Assembly (NCBI RefSeq): GCF_048544455.1
Contig: NC_133538.1
Location: forward strand, 149,500,422-149,564,421
Source: Silene latifolia
Lineage: Eukaryota; Streptophyta; Magnoliopsida; Caryophyllales; Caryophyllaceae
DNA: 64,000 nucleotides
Reading direction: 5' to 3'
Shown: piece after piece, positions 24,285-33,715 of the stretch
How the letters are laid out: each line of letters starts with the position of its first letter
Numbering within the stretch: the stretch's first letter is position 1
The notes under the pieces: generated by a model
Told to the model about the DNA's origin: nothing
What the model saw: only the letters and a program-made list of their open reading frames with translations
Database searches by the model: none
Program-made: the position numbers and the translations under genes

Positions 24285-25393
24285 CTAACAGTAGGGGCCC
24301 TGATCTTGAGGCGGCTCCATGTTCATGCCCTGCACAGGCTCGTCCTGGTCTGTCAGTGCACCGCTAAAATCCACATCCTCGCCAGGCACTAGTCCAACCA
24401 CCAGTGATTTGGGCCCACGGCAGGACCCCTGATCTTGAGGTGGCTCCATATCAATGCCCTGCACAGCCTCGTCCTGTTCTCTCGGTGCACCACCCCGTGC
24501 CACTTCACATTGTCACCCATTGTCGACAACTTATTCAGTGCGTTATCAATATCAGCTGTCGCTATAAATTTCAACTGAAATGAAGATGAACCATCTTCAA
24601 TTGACGGGACTACCACATCCGAATCCACCTTGTTCGCTACTTTTGAATTAGACACTTCCCCGTCACCAGTAACATGCCCCTGTTCTTGAGCCAGCTCCAT
24701 ATCCATACCCTGCACAAACTTATCCTCACCTCTCTGTACGCAGCCCTCTGCCGCTTCACCACCACCATCACCAATATCTGTCAAACCTTGCAGCGCGTTC
24801 TCAATATCGCAATAAATAAATGTTAGTTGAACTGAAGATGAACCATCTTCAGTTGACTGACCTACCACATCCGCATCCACCTTATTCGTTGCTTCTGGCT
24901 TACCCTTCTCAACAACATGTTCAGCTTTCTCATGGGCACCACTAGTGTCAGGCACTTCCCCTCCCAAACTTTCCTGCTCCTCGTTCAATGAGGGCTTTGT
25001 GTAAGCTTCTTCAACTTCATCCGGGCTATAAATTCTCTCTGGAATCTGCCGATCCGTTAATTGAGTCAAGTCATCGGTTAAATCTAGCCCGCATTCCTCT
25101 TCTTCTCGTCGACAGGCTTCATTAAGTTCAGCGGTGTTGTAGAAATCAGCGATCTCCATTACCTGTGAAATCGCCGCATCACCTGCTTTATCACCCAAAT
25201 CAGAATCTTCTGCAAGTGATACAGGCTCTACAGTAGGCGTAAACTCGAACTTAGGAACCTTGGTCTTTTTTTTCTTGCTTGCCTTTGTTTTTTTCTTGGC
25301 CACCTTCCCAACATCTGAAAATGAGGGAGCGTTATCATTATATTTCTTCATTTGGGAAGCTAAATTTCTAACTTCTTCAACATATTCCTTCAC
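24285..25393 (-). pseudogene. Acidic repeat-containing linker of the ULP1-like protein
   Basis: The frame 25393-24389 starts with a short coiled-coil-like piece, then a basic run KKKTKASKKKKTKVPK that could be a nuclear signal, then a long Glu/Asp-rich linker. A segment of about 80-90 residues is repeated: NKVDADVVGQSTEDGSSSVQ and NKVDSDVVVPSIEDGSSSFQ, each followed by a VQG(M/I)DME motif. A third copy of the latter, VQGMNMEPPQDQG, lies near 24330 in another frame. A frameshift near 24490 separates the later copies from the main frame. No catalytic role is expected here. Confidence 0.65.
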
Positions 25394-25610
25394 CTTTGCA
25401 CCTTCAAAAAAAGCTTACGTCGCTTGTGACGGAACAAGACCAGTTGAAGAAGTAGCACCTGTTGTTAAATTCTTAAGCATTGCAATTTGCATCCGCATAC
25501 CAGGAATAGAAGGCCACGGCGTTCCTTTGAATCTTCAAGCATGCTCGTGTACACCCTACGAGTTGGTAACAAAAAAAGATTTAAGAGTCTAGATACACAA
25601 AATATATACT

Positions 25611-25704
<94 letters not shown>

Positions 25705-26033
25705 TAAAAAAATATGCCATTAATTAAACATTGATAACATAAAACTTACATCTACTGACCCTAGCTTTCAACTCACCGTCATCTTCAACACCGGGGAGTT
25801 CAATCAATAAACTTCTTATCGGGTGTTGTACCCGACGTTGAAATCAGAAGAGGCGTAGGGCTTGCCAATGGCGCCTTGGGCGCGCCGGCTATGGCCAACA
25901 TCTTATTACAGTGTCCTTCTCATCGGGGTCTTGTTTTGACATCGAGGGTACTTCACCTTCGACAAAGTTAGTCGACCCAATGGACCCACGTCCAGCTCAT
26001 CCTTTAACCTCTTCGATAGAGTTTTGAGATCAA
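25394..26033 (-). other. Exon remnants and a TA microsatellite within the ULP1-like gene
   Basis: Short open pieces occur (for example SSTGLVPSQAT before a TAA at about 25427) together with a (TA)n tract at 25613-25702. No confident exon boundaries could be set between the DUF1985-like segment and the acidic linker. Confidence 0.4.
25613..25702. repeat. (TA)n microsatellite
   Basis: About 90 bp of TA dinucleotides, in an intron of the ULP1-like gene. Confidence 0.95.
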
Positions 26034-26423
26034 TCAATTTGAATAAGTGGAACGCGTCTCCGGGCAACTCATACCACGGTAATCATACCGCTGAAAATAA
26101 GTAATCGTAAGGAAAGGGATACAACCAAGCGGATGATGTGATCGCACGCTGCGAGCCTCGTTGCAAAGATTAGCTAAACATTCTAATACATACGAGCACC
26201 GGTCATACTCCGGTATGGCACTCACATCTTCAACCACTTTCAAAAGTTTGATTTCAATGCCGTTGTTCAATGTCGGCGCAAGGAATGATGAAATGCTAAG
26301 CAAAGACAAACAAAGGCAAAATTCATCCCCTCCATCTTTGAATTGCTCTGACTCAATATAATTGAAGACGTCTCCTAAAGGAATAGAATCAGAATTTGAT
26401 TTCACTTTGAACTTTTGTGCCAC
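26034..26423 (-). pseudogene. DUF1985/plant-mobile-like segment of the ULP1-like gene
   Basis: The 129-residue frame contains GDVFNYIESEQ, then FCLCLSLLSISSFLAPTLNN, EDVSAIPEYDRCSYVLECLA and GCIPFLTITYFQRYDYRG. The pattern (phenylalanine-rich core, SyxxxL, then a Cys-xxxL...YFxRYD block) is that of the DUF1985-like domain that precedes ULP1 proteases in plant MULEs. Family name is by pattern and not by search. Confidence 0.6.
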
Positions 26424-26429
26424 AGTTGT

Positions 26430-26808
26430 TTTATGCGCACATATTTTTCATCTTTAGCACCAGGCATATGTCCAGTAGGTACTATTTCCATCTCTCTCTC
26501 ACCAATAGGTAACATGAAACAGTCATAGACATCATACTTAGTAACCATAAACTCCTTCAACTCCGACGCCCTGAAAACATAAGAACCATCGCTGAAAGCC
26601 TCGAGAAATTCAAGAACATGTGAAAGCGGGAAAGTTCTGAGTTTAAGATAAAGCAGCCCCCCAAATCCAACCTCTGTACAGCGGCTCGTTGAGCAATGTT
26701 AAGCTTACTAATAAGCTTGTGAAGCCTGTTGGGGCGACACTTAACGGAAACAGTAGGGGTAACTTGTGGTTGTTCTTCGCTTTCAGGTAGTTCTCCATCA
26801 GATACCAT
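26430..26808 (-). pseudogene. N-terminal exon of the ULP1-like gene
   Basis: Starts with ATG at 26808 just after a splice-acceptor-like CCTGATTCAG, so an upstream non-coding exon is likely. It reads PNRLHKLISKLNIAQRAAVQ, then one base of frameshift in the G-run at about 26660, then GGLLYLKLRTFPLSHVLEFL and KEFMVTKYDVYDCFMLPIG. This resembles the N-terminal module shared by plant transposon ULP1/PMD proteins. The frame shifts again near 26440. Confidence 0.65.
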
Positions 26809-26868
26809 CTGAATCAGGAAAAAAAAGTACATAAGAAATGCACAATATTAGTCAACATATAACAGCCT

Positions 26869-27690
26869 ACACATTTACATTTACACTTACTCTATCCTCA
26901 CATTTACACTTCCAGTATCATCACATTTACACATCCAATTTAGTCAGATTTACACTTTATTTGTTCACATTTACACTTCTCCTATCCTCACATTTACACT
27001 TCCAGTATCTTCACATTTACACTTCCAATTTAGTCAGATTTACCCTTTATTTGTTCACATTTACAATTCTCCTACCCTCACATTTACACTTCCAGTATCT
27101 TCACATTTACACTTCCACTTTAGTCAGATTTACCCTTTATTTGTTCACATTTACAATTCTCCTACCCTCACATTTACACTTCCATTATCTTCACATTTAC
27201 ACTTCCAATTTAGTCAGATTTACAGTTTAAGTGTTCACATTTACACTTACTCTATCCTCACATTTACACTTCCAGTATCTTCACATTTACACTTCCGATT
27301 TAGTCAGATTTACACTTTAAGTGTTCACATTTACACTTACTCTATCCTCACATTTACACTTCCAGTATCTTCACATTTACACTTCCAATTTAGTCAGATT
27401 TACACTTACTCTATCCTCACATTTACACTTTCAATATCTTCACATTTACACTTCAAATTTAGTCAGATTTATACTTTATTTGTTCACATTTACACTTCTC
27501 CTATATTCACATTTACACTTTCTATTTGTTCACATTTACACTTTTTTTTTGGTTCACATTTACAATTGGGCTGTCCTCACATTCACAGTCCCAATTACAT
27601 CACATTTAGAATCCCCAAAAACAGGCTCGATTGAAACTCTAACAAATACATTCTCACTACCCATTAGTTCATATTTACACTATCAATTTA
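26869..27690. repeat. TTTACACT minisatellite array 4 (right end of the MULE)
   Basis: Units TCACATTTACACTTCC plus seven variable bases repeat at 23 bp and form larger blocks of about 110 bp (TCAGATTTACMCTTTATTTG near 26945, 27031, 27123). The array lies upstream of the first recognised exon of the leftward gene, mirroring the array at 7255-8215 on the other side. Confidence 0.9.
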
Positions 27691-28362
27691 ATTAGCAATT
27701 CAAAGACTATAATATTTACACTACCCACTTAGAATTAAATTCAAACATGCTAATGAATCAAAATGTTTATGGATAAGCAAATATAATAAAAATCACATAA
27801 ATTTAAACATGCAATAAAATCATAAACTCATAAATAAGAAAATACAAAAATGAAATAAGCCCAATATAACAATTACGACTCAAGGATAATTTGCAAATTT
27901 AAAAAATTACAACAAAGAAAAGAATAAAGGATGTTCAATGGATTACCTTCAAAGTGAGGTAAAGAAACAAAGATAGGAACTACGGGCGTTTGAATGGGAT
28001 AAAATATAGAGAAGAAAATGGATTTGTTGTATTTGGTAAGGAAGAGGATATGTAGAAAAGAAAATGGAAGAAATGTGAGATGAAAGACAGGAATTAGTAA
28101 GGACGGTTTCTTGAAATTAATAGAGGAGTTGTATGTGATAGTGGAGGGAAGTTGAATAACGTGCGTATGACTGATGGAGGAACAAACATGCAGAATTTGA
28201 ACAGTGAGTCTATCACCCTAAGGAGAGAGGTAAATAGTCTACATATTATTATAATGTTATAAGTTGCTTTGTGTGTAATCTTAGCCATTCATCCTCACAA
28301 TCTAAGGGCTCTAAATGAGATTTATGGACTTAATGACTTAAGGTGGTCTCACTTGATCCTTC

Positions 28363-28364
<2 letters not shown>
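27691..28364 (-). other. Right 5' flank of the MULE, no ORF
   Basis: AT-rich, then on the minus strand a pyrimidine-rich leader (TTTCTTCCATTTTCTTTTCT near 28065). It probably holds the promoter and 5' UTR of the ULP1-like gene. The outermost 60 bp resemble the left end in inverted orientation. Confidence 0.35.

Positions 28365-28447
<83 letters not shown>
28365..28447. repeat. (TA)n microsatellite
   Basis: About 80 bp of TA dinucleotides at the right edge of the MULE. Confidence 0.95.
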
Positions 28448-28448
<1 letters not shown>

Positions 28449-28713
28449 GATTGGGATCTGGTGAGAACTCCTAAATATTTGAGGATTGAGGATTAGTGAA
28501 AACAATATCACACGTTCTTCAACACAATATCACGAAAAATCGACTTTTGCCAAAATAAATTTTTTTCACACAAAAAAGAAAAATATTATTATTATTTTTT
28601 TTTGTACAGTGTTTTTTTATGTGATATTTTATCGGATAACCTGTGATATTATATTGAAGAACCTCGATATTGTGACGAAATCCTCAATCCTCAAACGGAT
28701 AGTGTATCTTCAC

Positions 28714-28716
<3 letters not shown>
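28449..28716. mobile_element. Small inverted-repeat element between two TA tracts
   Basis: The ends resemble each other inverted: GAGGATTGAGGA near 28480 and TCCTCAATCCTC near 28681. Inside these, CACAATATCACGAAAA and TCGATATTGTGACGAAA are also related inverted. It is flanked by TA microsatellite on both sides, so it probably inserted into one TA tract. It is non-coding, and the family is not recognised. Confidence 0.5.

Positions 28717-28777
<61 letters not shown>
28717..28777. repeat. (TA)n microsatellite
   Basis: About 60 bp of TA dinucleotides, probably the other half of the tract at 28365-28447. Confidence 0.93.
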
Positions 28778-28781
<4 letters not shown>

Positions 28782-29011
28782 GAGAGAAGAGAGAGAGACA
28801 GAGAGTTAGATTCAAATGAGTCTACTAATTTGGTTGAGTCCCTAAGTCCTACTTTCTACCATTAGATTTTACAAGATGAATGGTTGAGATTAAAACAAAA
28901 AAATCACTCACCAACATGTAATTAATGCTTTGTCTCTCATAATTTCAATTCCCAGTTTTTCTAATCAATTACTTTCTCTTTCTTATCAACTAATTTATTA
29001 AATTAATATGC
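28778..29011. other. Non-coding spacer with a MULE-end-like motif
   Basis: Contains GTCCCTAAGTCCTACTTTCT and CCATTAGATTTTACAAG near 28838-28875, resembling the outer end of the large MULE (6682-6713). It could be the end of a relative. Nothing else was recognised. Confidence 0.3.
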
Positions 29012-29013
29012 TA

Positions 29014-29220
29014 CTCCCTCCTATTCTATATGATCTTCCACATTAGTTCTGGAGCAATATTTAATGGAGTGGTAATATGTAGAGGAAAATGAAAGTAGGA
29101 GAGAGAATGTGGGGTTAGATGTTATATTAACCACAAATGATAAAGAAATAAGGAAAGTGGAAGATCTTTGTGTATTTTTCGATTTAGAAAATGTGGAAGA
29201 TCTTAGTGAATAGGAGGGAG
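29014..29220. mobile_element. Stowaway-type MITE
   Basis: 207 bp, beginning CTCCCTCCTATTCTATATGA and ending CTTAGTGAATAGGAGGGAG. The subterminal GATCTTCCACATT / AATGTGGAAGATC also pair. TA duplications lie at 29012-29013 and 29221-29222. Confidence 0.9.
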
Positions 29221-29562
29221 TATTATTTATATTTCAAATATCAAAATATAGGATTTAAAAAACGAAATTTTATACCCGCGTAAAATAAAAGCGGATTCGT
29301 AAAAGATTCCGTAAATCTTCATTCGGACTCCAATTAAGGAGAAACAAAATTCTAAATTTTTTATTTTTTCGAGCTCGACACAGTGGTAATATTTTCGTAT
29401 ACCATTGAGTTTATGAAATTTTGAGTACTGCTAATTACTCGGAAGTTATACCGTATTTGCTTGAAATTATCTCATTTGCTTGAAGTTACACCATACTCGC
29501 TTAAAGTTACACTATTTCTACTTGAACCTAATTAATTAATTTACTCATATAATTAATTGGAG

Positions 29563-30524
29563 CCTTACGAAAAGTAGGCTTTTAAAAAATCATATAATTG
29601 TCCCACCTCAATGTGTTTTGTGCAATCATTCAATTGAAGATAGAGATCATTTCTTTTTCAAGTGTTCCTTGATTGTATCGGTCATCCAAGACATGAATAT
29701 CATTAGTTTTAACAATTTTTTGGCAATATACGATAATATTGCAAGTCAGAGCTTTATAGAGAAACTTAATCATCTTAAAATTTTAATTCCAAAAGCCGAT
29801 TTCATTAATATTGTATTTATTTGGTGGAATGCATGGTTCCATAGAAATGATATTATTTTTAATGATGTTCATTTTAATATTAGCAAAATTATCTTTTTAT
29901 GTAATAATAGCATCAAGATTTGGAATGAGACTAGACATAATGATCTTAATAATCCTAATAAAGACGTGTCAGTTAGAAATACTACTAGTAAGGAAGAAAT
30001 TTGGTGGGAGAAACCTAAAAATGGGTTTCTAAAGCTAAATTTTGTCGGATCAAAAATAAATGATAATAAAGCTGCTCTAGGATATTCTATAAGAGATCAT
30101 AATGGTAAAGTCGTTTTGCTAGGAGCAAAAAAGTGCGGATCTAATAGTATTCTTGTTGCTGAAACTCTCGCTTTAAAAGAAGGCATTTTAGCAGCTAAAT
30201 ACTTAGGAATCTCAAAGTTAATTGTAGAAGGTGATAATTTATGTGTTATCAACTCAATTCGTAGTACTTGGCAAATTCTTTGGGAAATTTCTAGTATTAT
30301 CAAGGATGTAAAATTAGATCTTCAGTTCTTTGATGAAATGATAATTAAACATTGCTTTTGTGAAGTCAACAAAGTTGTCGACTTTATGGCTTCTATTGGA
30401 CATTCATGTCTAACTCTTTCGAGGTGGTTTGAAAGCCGGTGGCTTCAACTTACCTCTATCATTCGAAATGATGAGATAGGTTGGTCCTACCTTAGAGGAT
30501 CAATCTAGTTTTATTACCTAATCA

Positions 30525-30565
<41 letters not shown>
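29563..30565 (+). mobile_element. 5'-truncated LINE insertion with 16-bp target duplication
   Basis: ATATAATTAATTGGAG occurs at 29547-29562 and again at 30566-30581, directly flanking the insert. The insert carries only the 3' end of LINE ORF2 and ends in a (TA)n tail (30526-30570). A variable-length duplication, 5' truncation and a simple-repeat tail are hallmarks of target-primed reverse transcription. Confidence 0.85.
29597..30508 (+). CDS. LINE ORF2 C-terminus: zf-RVT zinc-binding and RNase H-like domain
   Basis: Open frame with CVLCNHSIEDRDHFFFKC (CX2CX8HX4C) at its start, which is the reverse-transcriptase zinc-binding region, then IWWNAWFHRNDIIF. From about 30055 it follows the plant RNase H-like (RVT_3) pattern: FVGSKI, ALGYSIRDHNGKVVL, AETLALKEGILAAKYLGI, VEGDNLCVINSI and NKVVDFMAS. 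The first RNase H Asp (normally DGS) is changed to VGS here, but Glu in AETLAL and Asp in EGDN are kept. There is no real start codon, because the gene was truncated on insertion. Composition is much more AT-rich than the LINE at 4190-6659, so it is a different family. Confidence 0.82.
   Translation: MVPPQCVLCNHSIEDRDHFFFKCSLIVSVIQDMNIISFNNFLAIYDNIASQSFIEKLNHLKILIPKADFINIVFIWWNAWFHRNDIIFNDVHFNISKIIFLCNNSIKIWNETRHNDLNNPNKDVSVRNTTSKEEIWWEKPKNGFLKLNFVGSKINDNKAALGYSIRDHNGKVVLLGAKKCGSNSILVAETLALKEGILAAKYLGISKLIVEGDNLCVINSIRSTWQILWEISSIIKDVKLDLQFFDEMIIKHCFCEVNKVVDFMASIGHSCLTLSRWFESRWLQLTSIIRNDEIGWSYLRGSI

Positions 30566-30570
<5 letters not shown>
30526..30570. repeat. (TA)n tail of the LINE fragment
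   Basis: About 45 bp of TA repeats at the 3' end of the LINE insert, running into the right copy of the target duplication. Confidence 0.85.
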
Positions 30571-30575
<5 letters not shown>

Positions 30576-31150
30576 TTGGAGACCGAATGAAGAGGCGAGG
30601 GTGGTGGGACAGACTAAAGTTACACACTTGCTGTATTAAAGTTACACATGCCACCTATTAAAGTTATACCTTCAACAATTCAAATTAGATAGACATGTGA
30701 TAAAGTTACACAAATTTAAATTTTATATTTACCAAATGACCTTAAATAACTACAGTTACACCCGTCAAGGATAAAAGTTACACTCATAAAACATTAAAGT
30801 TGCACTCGTAAATCAATAAAATTACATAAACTTGTGCTAAAGTTACAAAAATTCAAATTAATATATTCAAAATTTTATATACAAAATCTTAAAAGATTAA
30901 AGTTACACTCTTAAAAGAATAAAGTTAAAAGAATAAAGTTACACTCATAAGTCACTAAATTTACACTCATAAAGCAATAAAGTTACACCCTTACATTTGA
31001 AGTTAAACCCTTACAAAACTGAAGTTACACGATGTACAACTGAAGTTACACACTATATACTTGAAATTACACCCTTACACACACTATACAATTGAAGTTA
31101 CATCTTTTAAAACTTGAAGTTACACCCTTACACACTTAAAGTTACACCTT

Positions 31151-31254
31151 TTATATTCTTTGTAAGGGGTATTTTAATCAAAGGTAAACAAATAACTGAA
31201 ACGGGCGAAGTATAAGAATAAGTAATAAATAATTATTTACAGAACTTTTATTTG
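31151..31254. other. Non-coding junction before the copia fragment
   Basis: AT-rich DNA. The 5' LTR, gag and protease of the copia element are not present here. Confidence 0.4.
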
Positions 31255-31672
31255 GAAGGTGTTCATCCACCAAATGTAAGTGTTAAAGATAAGATAGTTC
31301 AACATCTTTCCAGTTGACGACATGTTTTTCAATTAATTCAAGCATTATCATTCTATTCACGATGTTATGCATGTTTGGATCCTGAAAGTTTATTGTCTTT
31401 TCTTTCTAGTTCTTCGGATAATAAAATAAAACAATTATTAGCTAATTGTGATGTTTGTATACGAGCTAAGCAAACTCGTAGTACTTTTTCTTCTAACTCT
31501 AATGTTGCTAGTAGTTCTTTTGATTTAATACATTGCGATTTATGGGGACCATATTCTACTCCATCTTTGTCTGGTGCGCATTACTTTTTTACTATAGTTG
31601 ACGACCATTCTCGTGCTATTTGGGCATATTTGATCAATGATAAAAGTGGAGTGCCTAGTTGTATGAAAAATT
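31255..31672 (+). pseudogene. Copia integrase N-terminal fragment
   Basis: Contains LLANCDVCIRAKQTR (the CxxC half of the HHCC zinc finger), DLIHCDLWGPYSTPSLSGAH and FFTIVDDHSRAIWAYL of the integrase core. The frame ends where the solo LTR starts. The DDE core beyond the first Asp is lost, and no copia sequence up to the linker is found on the other side of the LTR. Confidence 0.85.
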
Positions 31673-33044
31673 TGTAACACCCCCATACTCCAAGTGTCTT
31701 ACCAGGACCAATTAAGGCATGAGAATGCTACTATCTCAGTTACCCAAGGCAATGTATATCAAACAGACAATAAAGAAACGTACTTTAGTAAATGAATTTA
31801 AAGTGATACAAGTCCAAAACCAAAACTGATAAAGTGAATACAACTTTTTCTCCAAAAATACTAATCCAAACAATGTAAACGAATGTTCATGACAAAGAGG
31901 AAGACTTCTAGACATCTCGTGGCGACTCAACCCAGTTATCCCATGCGCATCAACTCATACTTGCTCAATAATTGCTCACCATCCCCGAATAGATCACCAC
32001 AGTTTTCAAAACATTTAAACCGGGGTCAATTACTGTTTACAAAAAACAATACAACAATACAACAAAACAATCTAATCCAATCAACCAATCTCCATCATAA
32101 CTCCACACACCTGACTACACACTAAAGTGTGTAGTCCTGCCAGAATACTCATCCCAACAAGTATTCCACACCACCAGTGGGGGACCGTAGCAGTTCTCAC
32201 CTAAGCCCCGCTCATCTCATCCAAGCGATAGCCCAAGTTCCTAAATGTGCACATCCCCTCTGTGGCGGGTTCCACAGAGGGCGAACGAAAGGCGTGAAGC
32301 CACTCTCGCAATTGACTCCACTCAACCGAGGACGCACCTCGCAAACCACAGACAATTATACGACCAACCACATTATACCACAACAATTACCAATTACCAA
32401 ATCCGATATGATATAAATCAACAACAATGATCAACCACCAATAATACAATGTAAACAATAACCGAGTAGGGAAACCCTACCTGGAATAGTAACCACAAGA
32501 CCGTCACAGCAGCTAATCAGAAATGTTCCTCTACGAAACCTCCTCCTATAACACATATTCATATAATTATCACCTAATCAATACAATACACCCAAAACCC
32601 CCAAATATACCCAATTAGGGTTTGAAACAAACTCAACGAAATATTATAAAAAAATATACAAGAAGCTTACCCTTGACACGACGATCTCAACGGCGTAAAG
32701 AACAAGACAATCCAACGATCCTAGCCCTTGGGATTTGCTAATAACGCGATGAGAGAGAACTACGTAACTTCGTTTTCTTTTGAAAGGTTTTAGAAAGGTA
32801 AAAAAGTGATTAAGGAAGATAACGAAACCCTTTTATACTAATCACGCGTTATTAACAAAATCCGGCTAAAATAACCCGTAAGACTCACTTACTCGATCGA
32901 ATGACCCATACTCAATCGAGTGCCCAACATACTCGATCGAGTACCCATCAGGTAGCCTACTGTTCCGTATAAAAACATACTTACTCGACAGAGTAAGCCC
33001 CACTCGATAGAGTACCCATAGATATAGAAAACCATAATATTACA
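31673..33044 (-). mobile_element. Solo LTR related to the 7.2-kb gypsy-type element
   Basis: Begins TGTAACACCCCCATACTCC and ends ATAATATTACA on the + strand, like the LTRs at 14444 and 20234. It shares internal landmarks (GGCGGGTTCCAC, AATTAGGGTTTGAAAC, ACTCGATCGA motifs at about 32890-33020). No internal region follows. A clean 5-bp duplication is missing (AAATT on the left, ACAAT on the right). Part of the copia integrase is also missing, so flanking DNA was probably lost by recombination. Confidence 0.8.
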
Positions 33045-33715
33045 ACAATTCCGGTAATGATGATATTCGTAAATCAACTCGGCCTCGTGTTTGGCCGCAT
33101 CATCTCAATGATTATATTTGTCACACAACCCGTACTACACAACTCGTTCAGTTCTCTTCCACTTCCGCAGCTTCCTCGGGTACGCGGTTCCCTATCGCTA
33201 ATTTTGTTCAATATAATAATTTTTCTCCTGACCATCGTAAATTCCTTGCGTCGTTAACTTCTAATGTTGAACCTCGGTCCTATAAGGAAGTCGTGGTCCA
33301 TGAGCGATGGTGAATAGCTATGCAACAAGAAATTCAAGCTCTTGAACGAAACCATACTTGGGACATTGTTGATCTGCCACCTGGAACAAAGCCCATTGGT
33401 TGCCAATGGGTGTTTAAAACTAAATACAATTCTGATGGTAGCATTGAGCGAGATAAGGCTCGTTTAGTTGTCCTTGGTAATCATCAGCAAGAGGGTGTTG
33501 ATTTTACATACACATTTGCACCCGTTGCTAAAATGGTTAGAGTTCGCATATTTTTATTTGTTGCCGTCGGAAAGGATTGGGAGATTCGTTAGCTTGATGT
33601 GAATAATGCTTTTCTTCATGGCAATCTTCGTGAAGATGTATATATGCGCTTACCTCCAGGTTTTCTTATTTCGTCTTCTGGTAAAGTGTGTAAGCTACGT
33701 AAATCTTTGTATGGT
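33045..33715 (+). pseudogene. Copia reverse transcriptase, N-terminal half
   Basis: Carries the copia motifs [34 protein letters not shown] and [18 protein letters not shown]. In-frame stops occur at 33310-33312 (TGA) and 33590-33592 (TAG, before [10 protein letters not shown] where Gln is usual). The frame runs into KSLYG and is then cut by the Athila-like element. Confidence 0.88.

Larger units (their letters stand above)
13010..26808 (-). pseudogene. Long ULP1-like gene with two tandem C48 protease domains, interrupted by an LTR element
   Basis: Reading leftwards from 26808 the order is: an N-terminal module resembling the DUF1985/plant-mobile region found in transposon ULP1 genes (26808-26034), a long acidic Lys/Glu/Asp-rich linker with internal repeats (25393-24285), a ULP1-like domain A (23745-21660), a basic linker SKRPRVVDPPPKR, and a second ULP1-like domain B (14286-13010). 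The LTR element at 14444-21656 lies in the linker. Element plus duplication is 7218 bp, a multiple of three, and A tail and B head are in one frame with a single TAG (14305-14307) between them. C48 proteases remove SUMO from proteins. Several frameshifts and stops show it is no longer intact. B may instead be a separate gene copy. Confidence 0.72.
6660..28355. mobile_element. Large two-gene Mutator-like element (FAR1-type transposase plus ULP1-like protease)
   Basis: A rightward FAR1-like transposase gene (8216-12154) and a leftward ULP1-like protease gene (26808-13010) converge. This is the layout of maize MuDR, where mudrA and mudrB start in opposite terminal repeats. The left boundary is where the LINE breaks off. 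The right boundary is near the TA microsatellite at 28365. The two ends share a degenerate inverted similarity (CTTAAGTCC...CCCTTAGAT at 6682-6713 and, inverted, near 28300-28350). Clean TIRs and a target duplication were not identified, so the ends are approximate. Many plant MULEs of this FAR1 or ULP type lack long TIRs. Confidence 0.6.
29456..31150. repeat. Degenerate AAAGTTACAC repeat array, split by a LINE
   Basis: Units such as TTGAAGTTACAC and ATAAAGTTACACTCAT occur at 29456-29525 and again from about 30610 to 31150. The LINE fragment at 29563-30565 lies between the two parts. The array is loose (unit about 20-30 bp, many indels). Confidence 0.7.

Noticed and set aside
25487..25723. 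ORFs with poly-IY tracts at TA microsatellites (also 28269-28809)
   Set aside because: Translations of (TA)n, not genes.
5888..30508. The LINE endonuclease at 5888 and the zf-RVT/RNase H fragment at 29597 as halves of one LINE split by the MULE
   Set aside because: The right fragment has its own 16-bp target duplication and TA tail, and its base composition is very different, so it is a separate 5'-truncated insertion.
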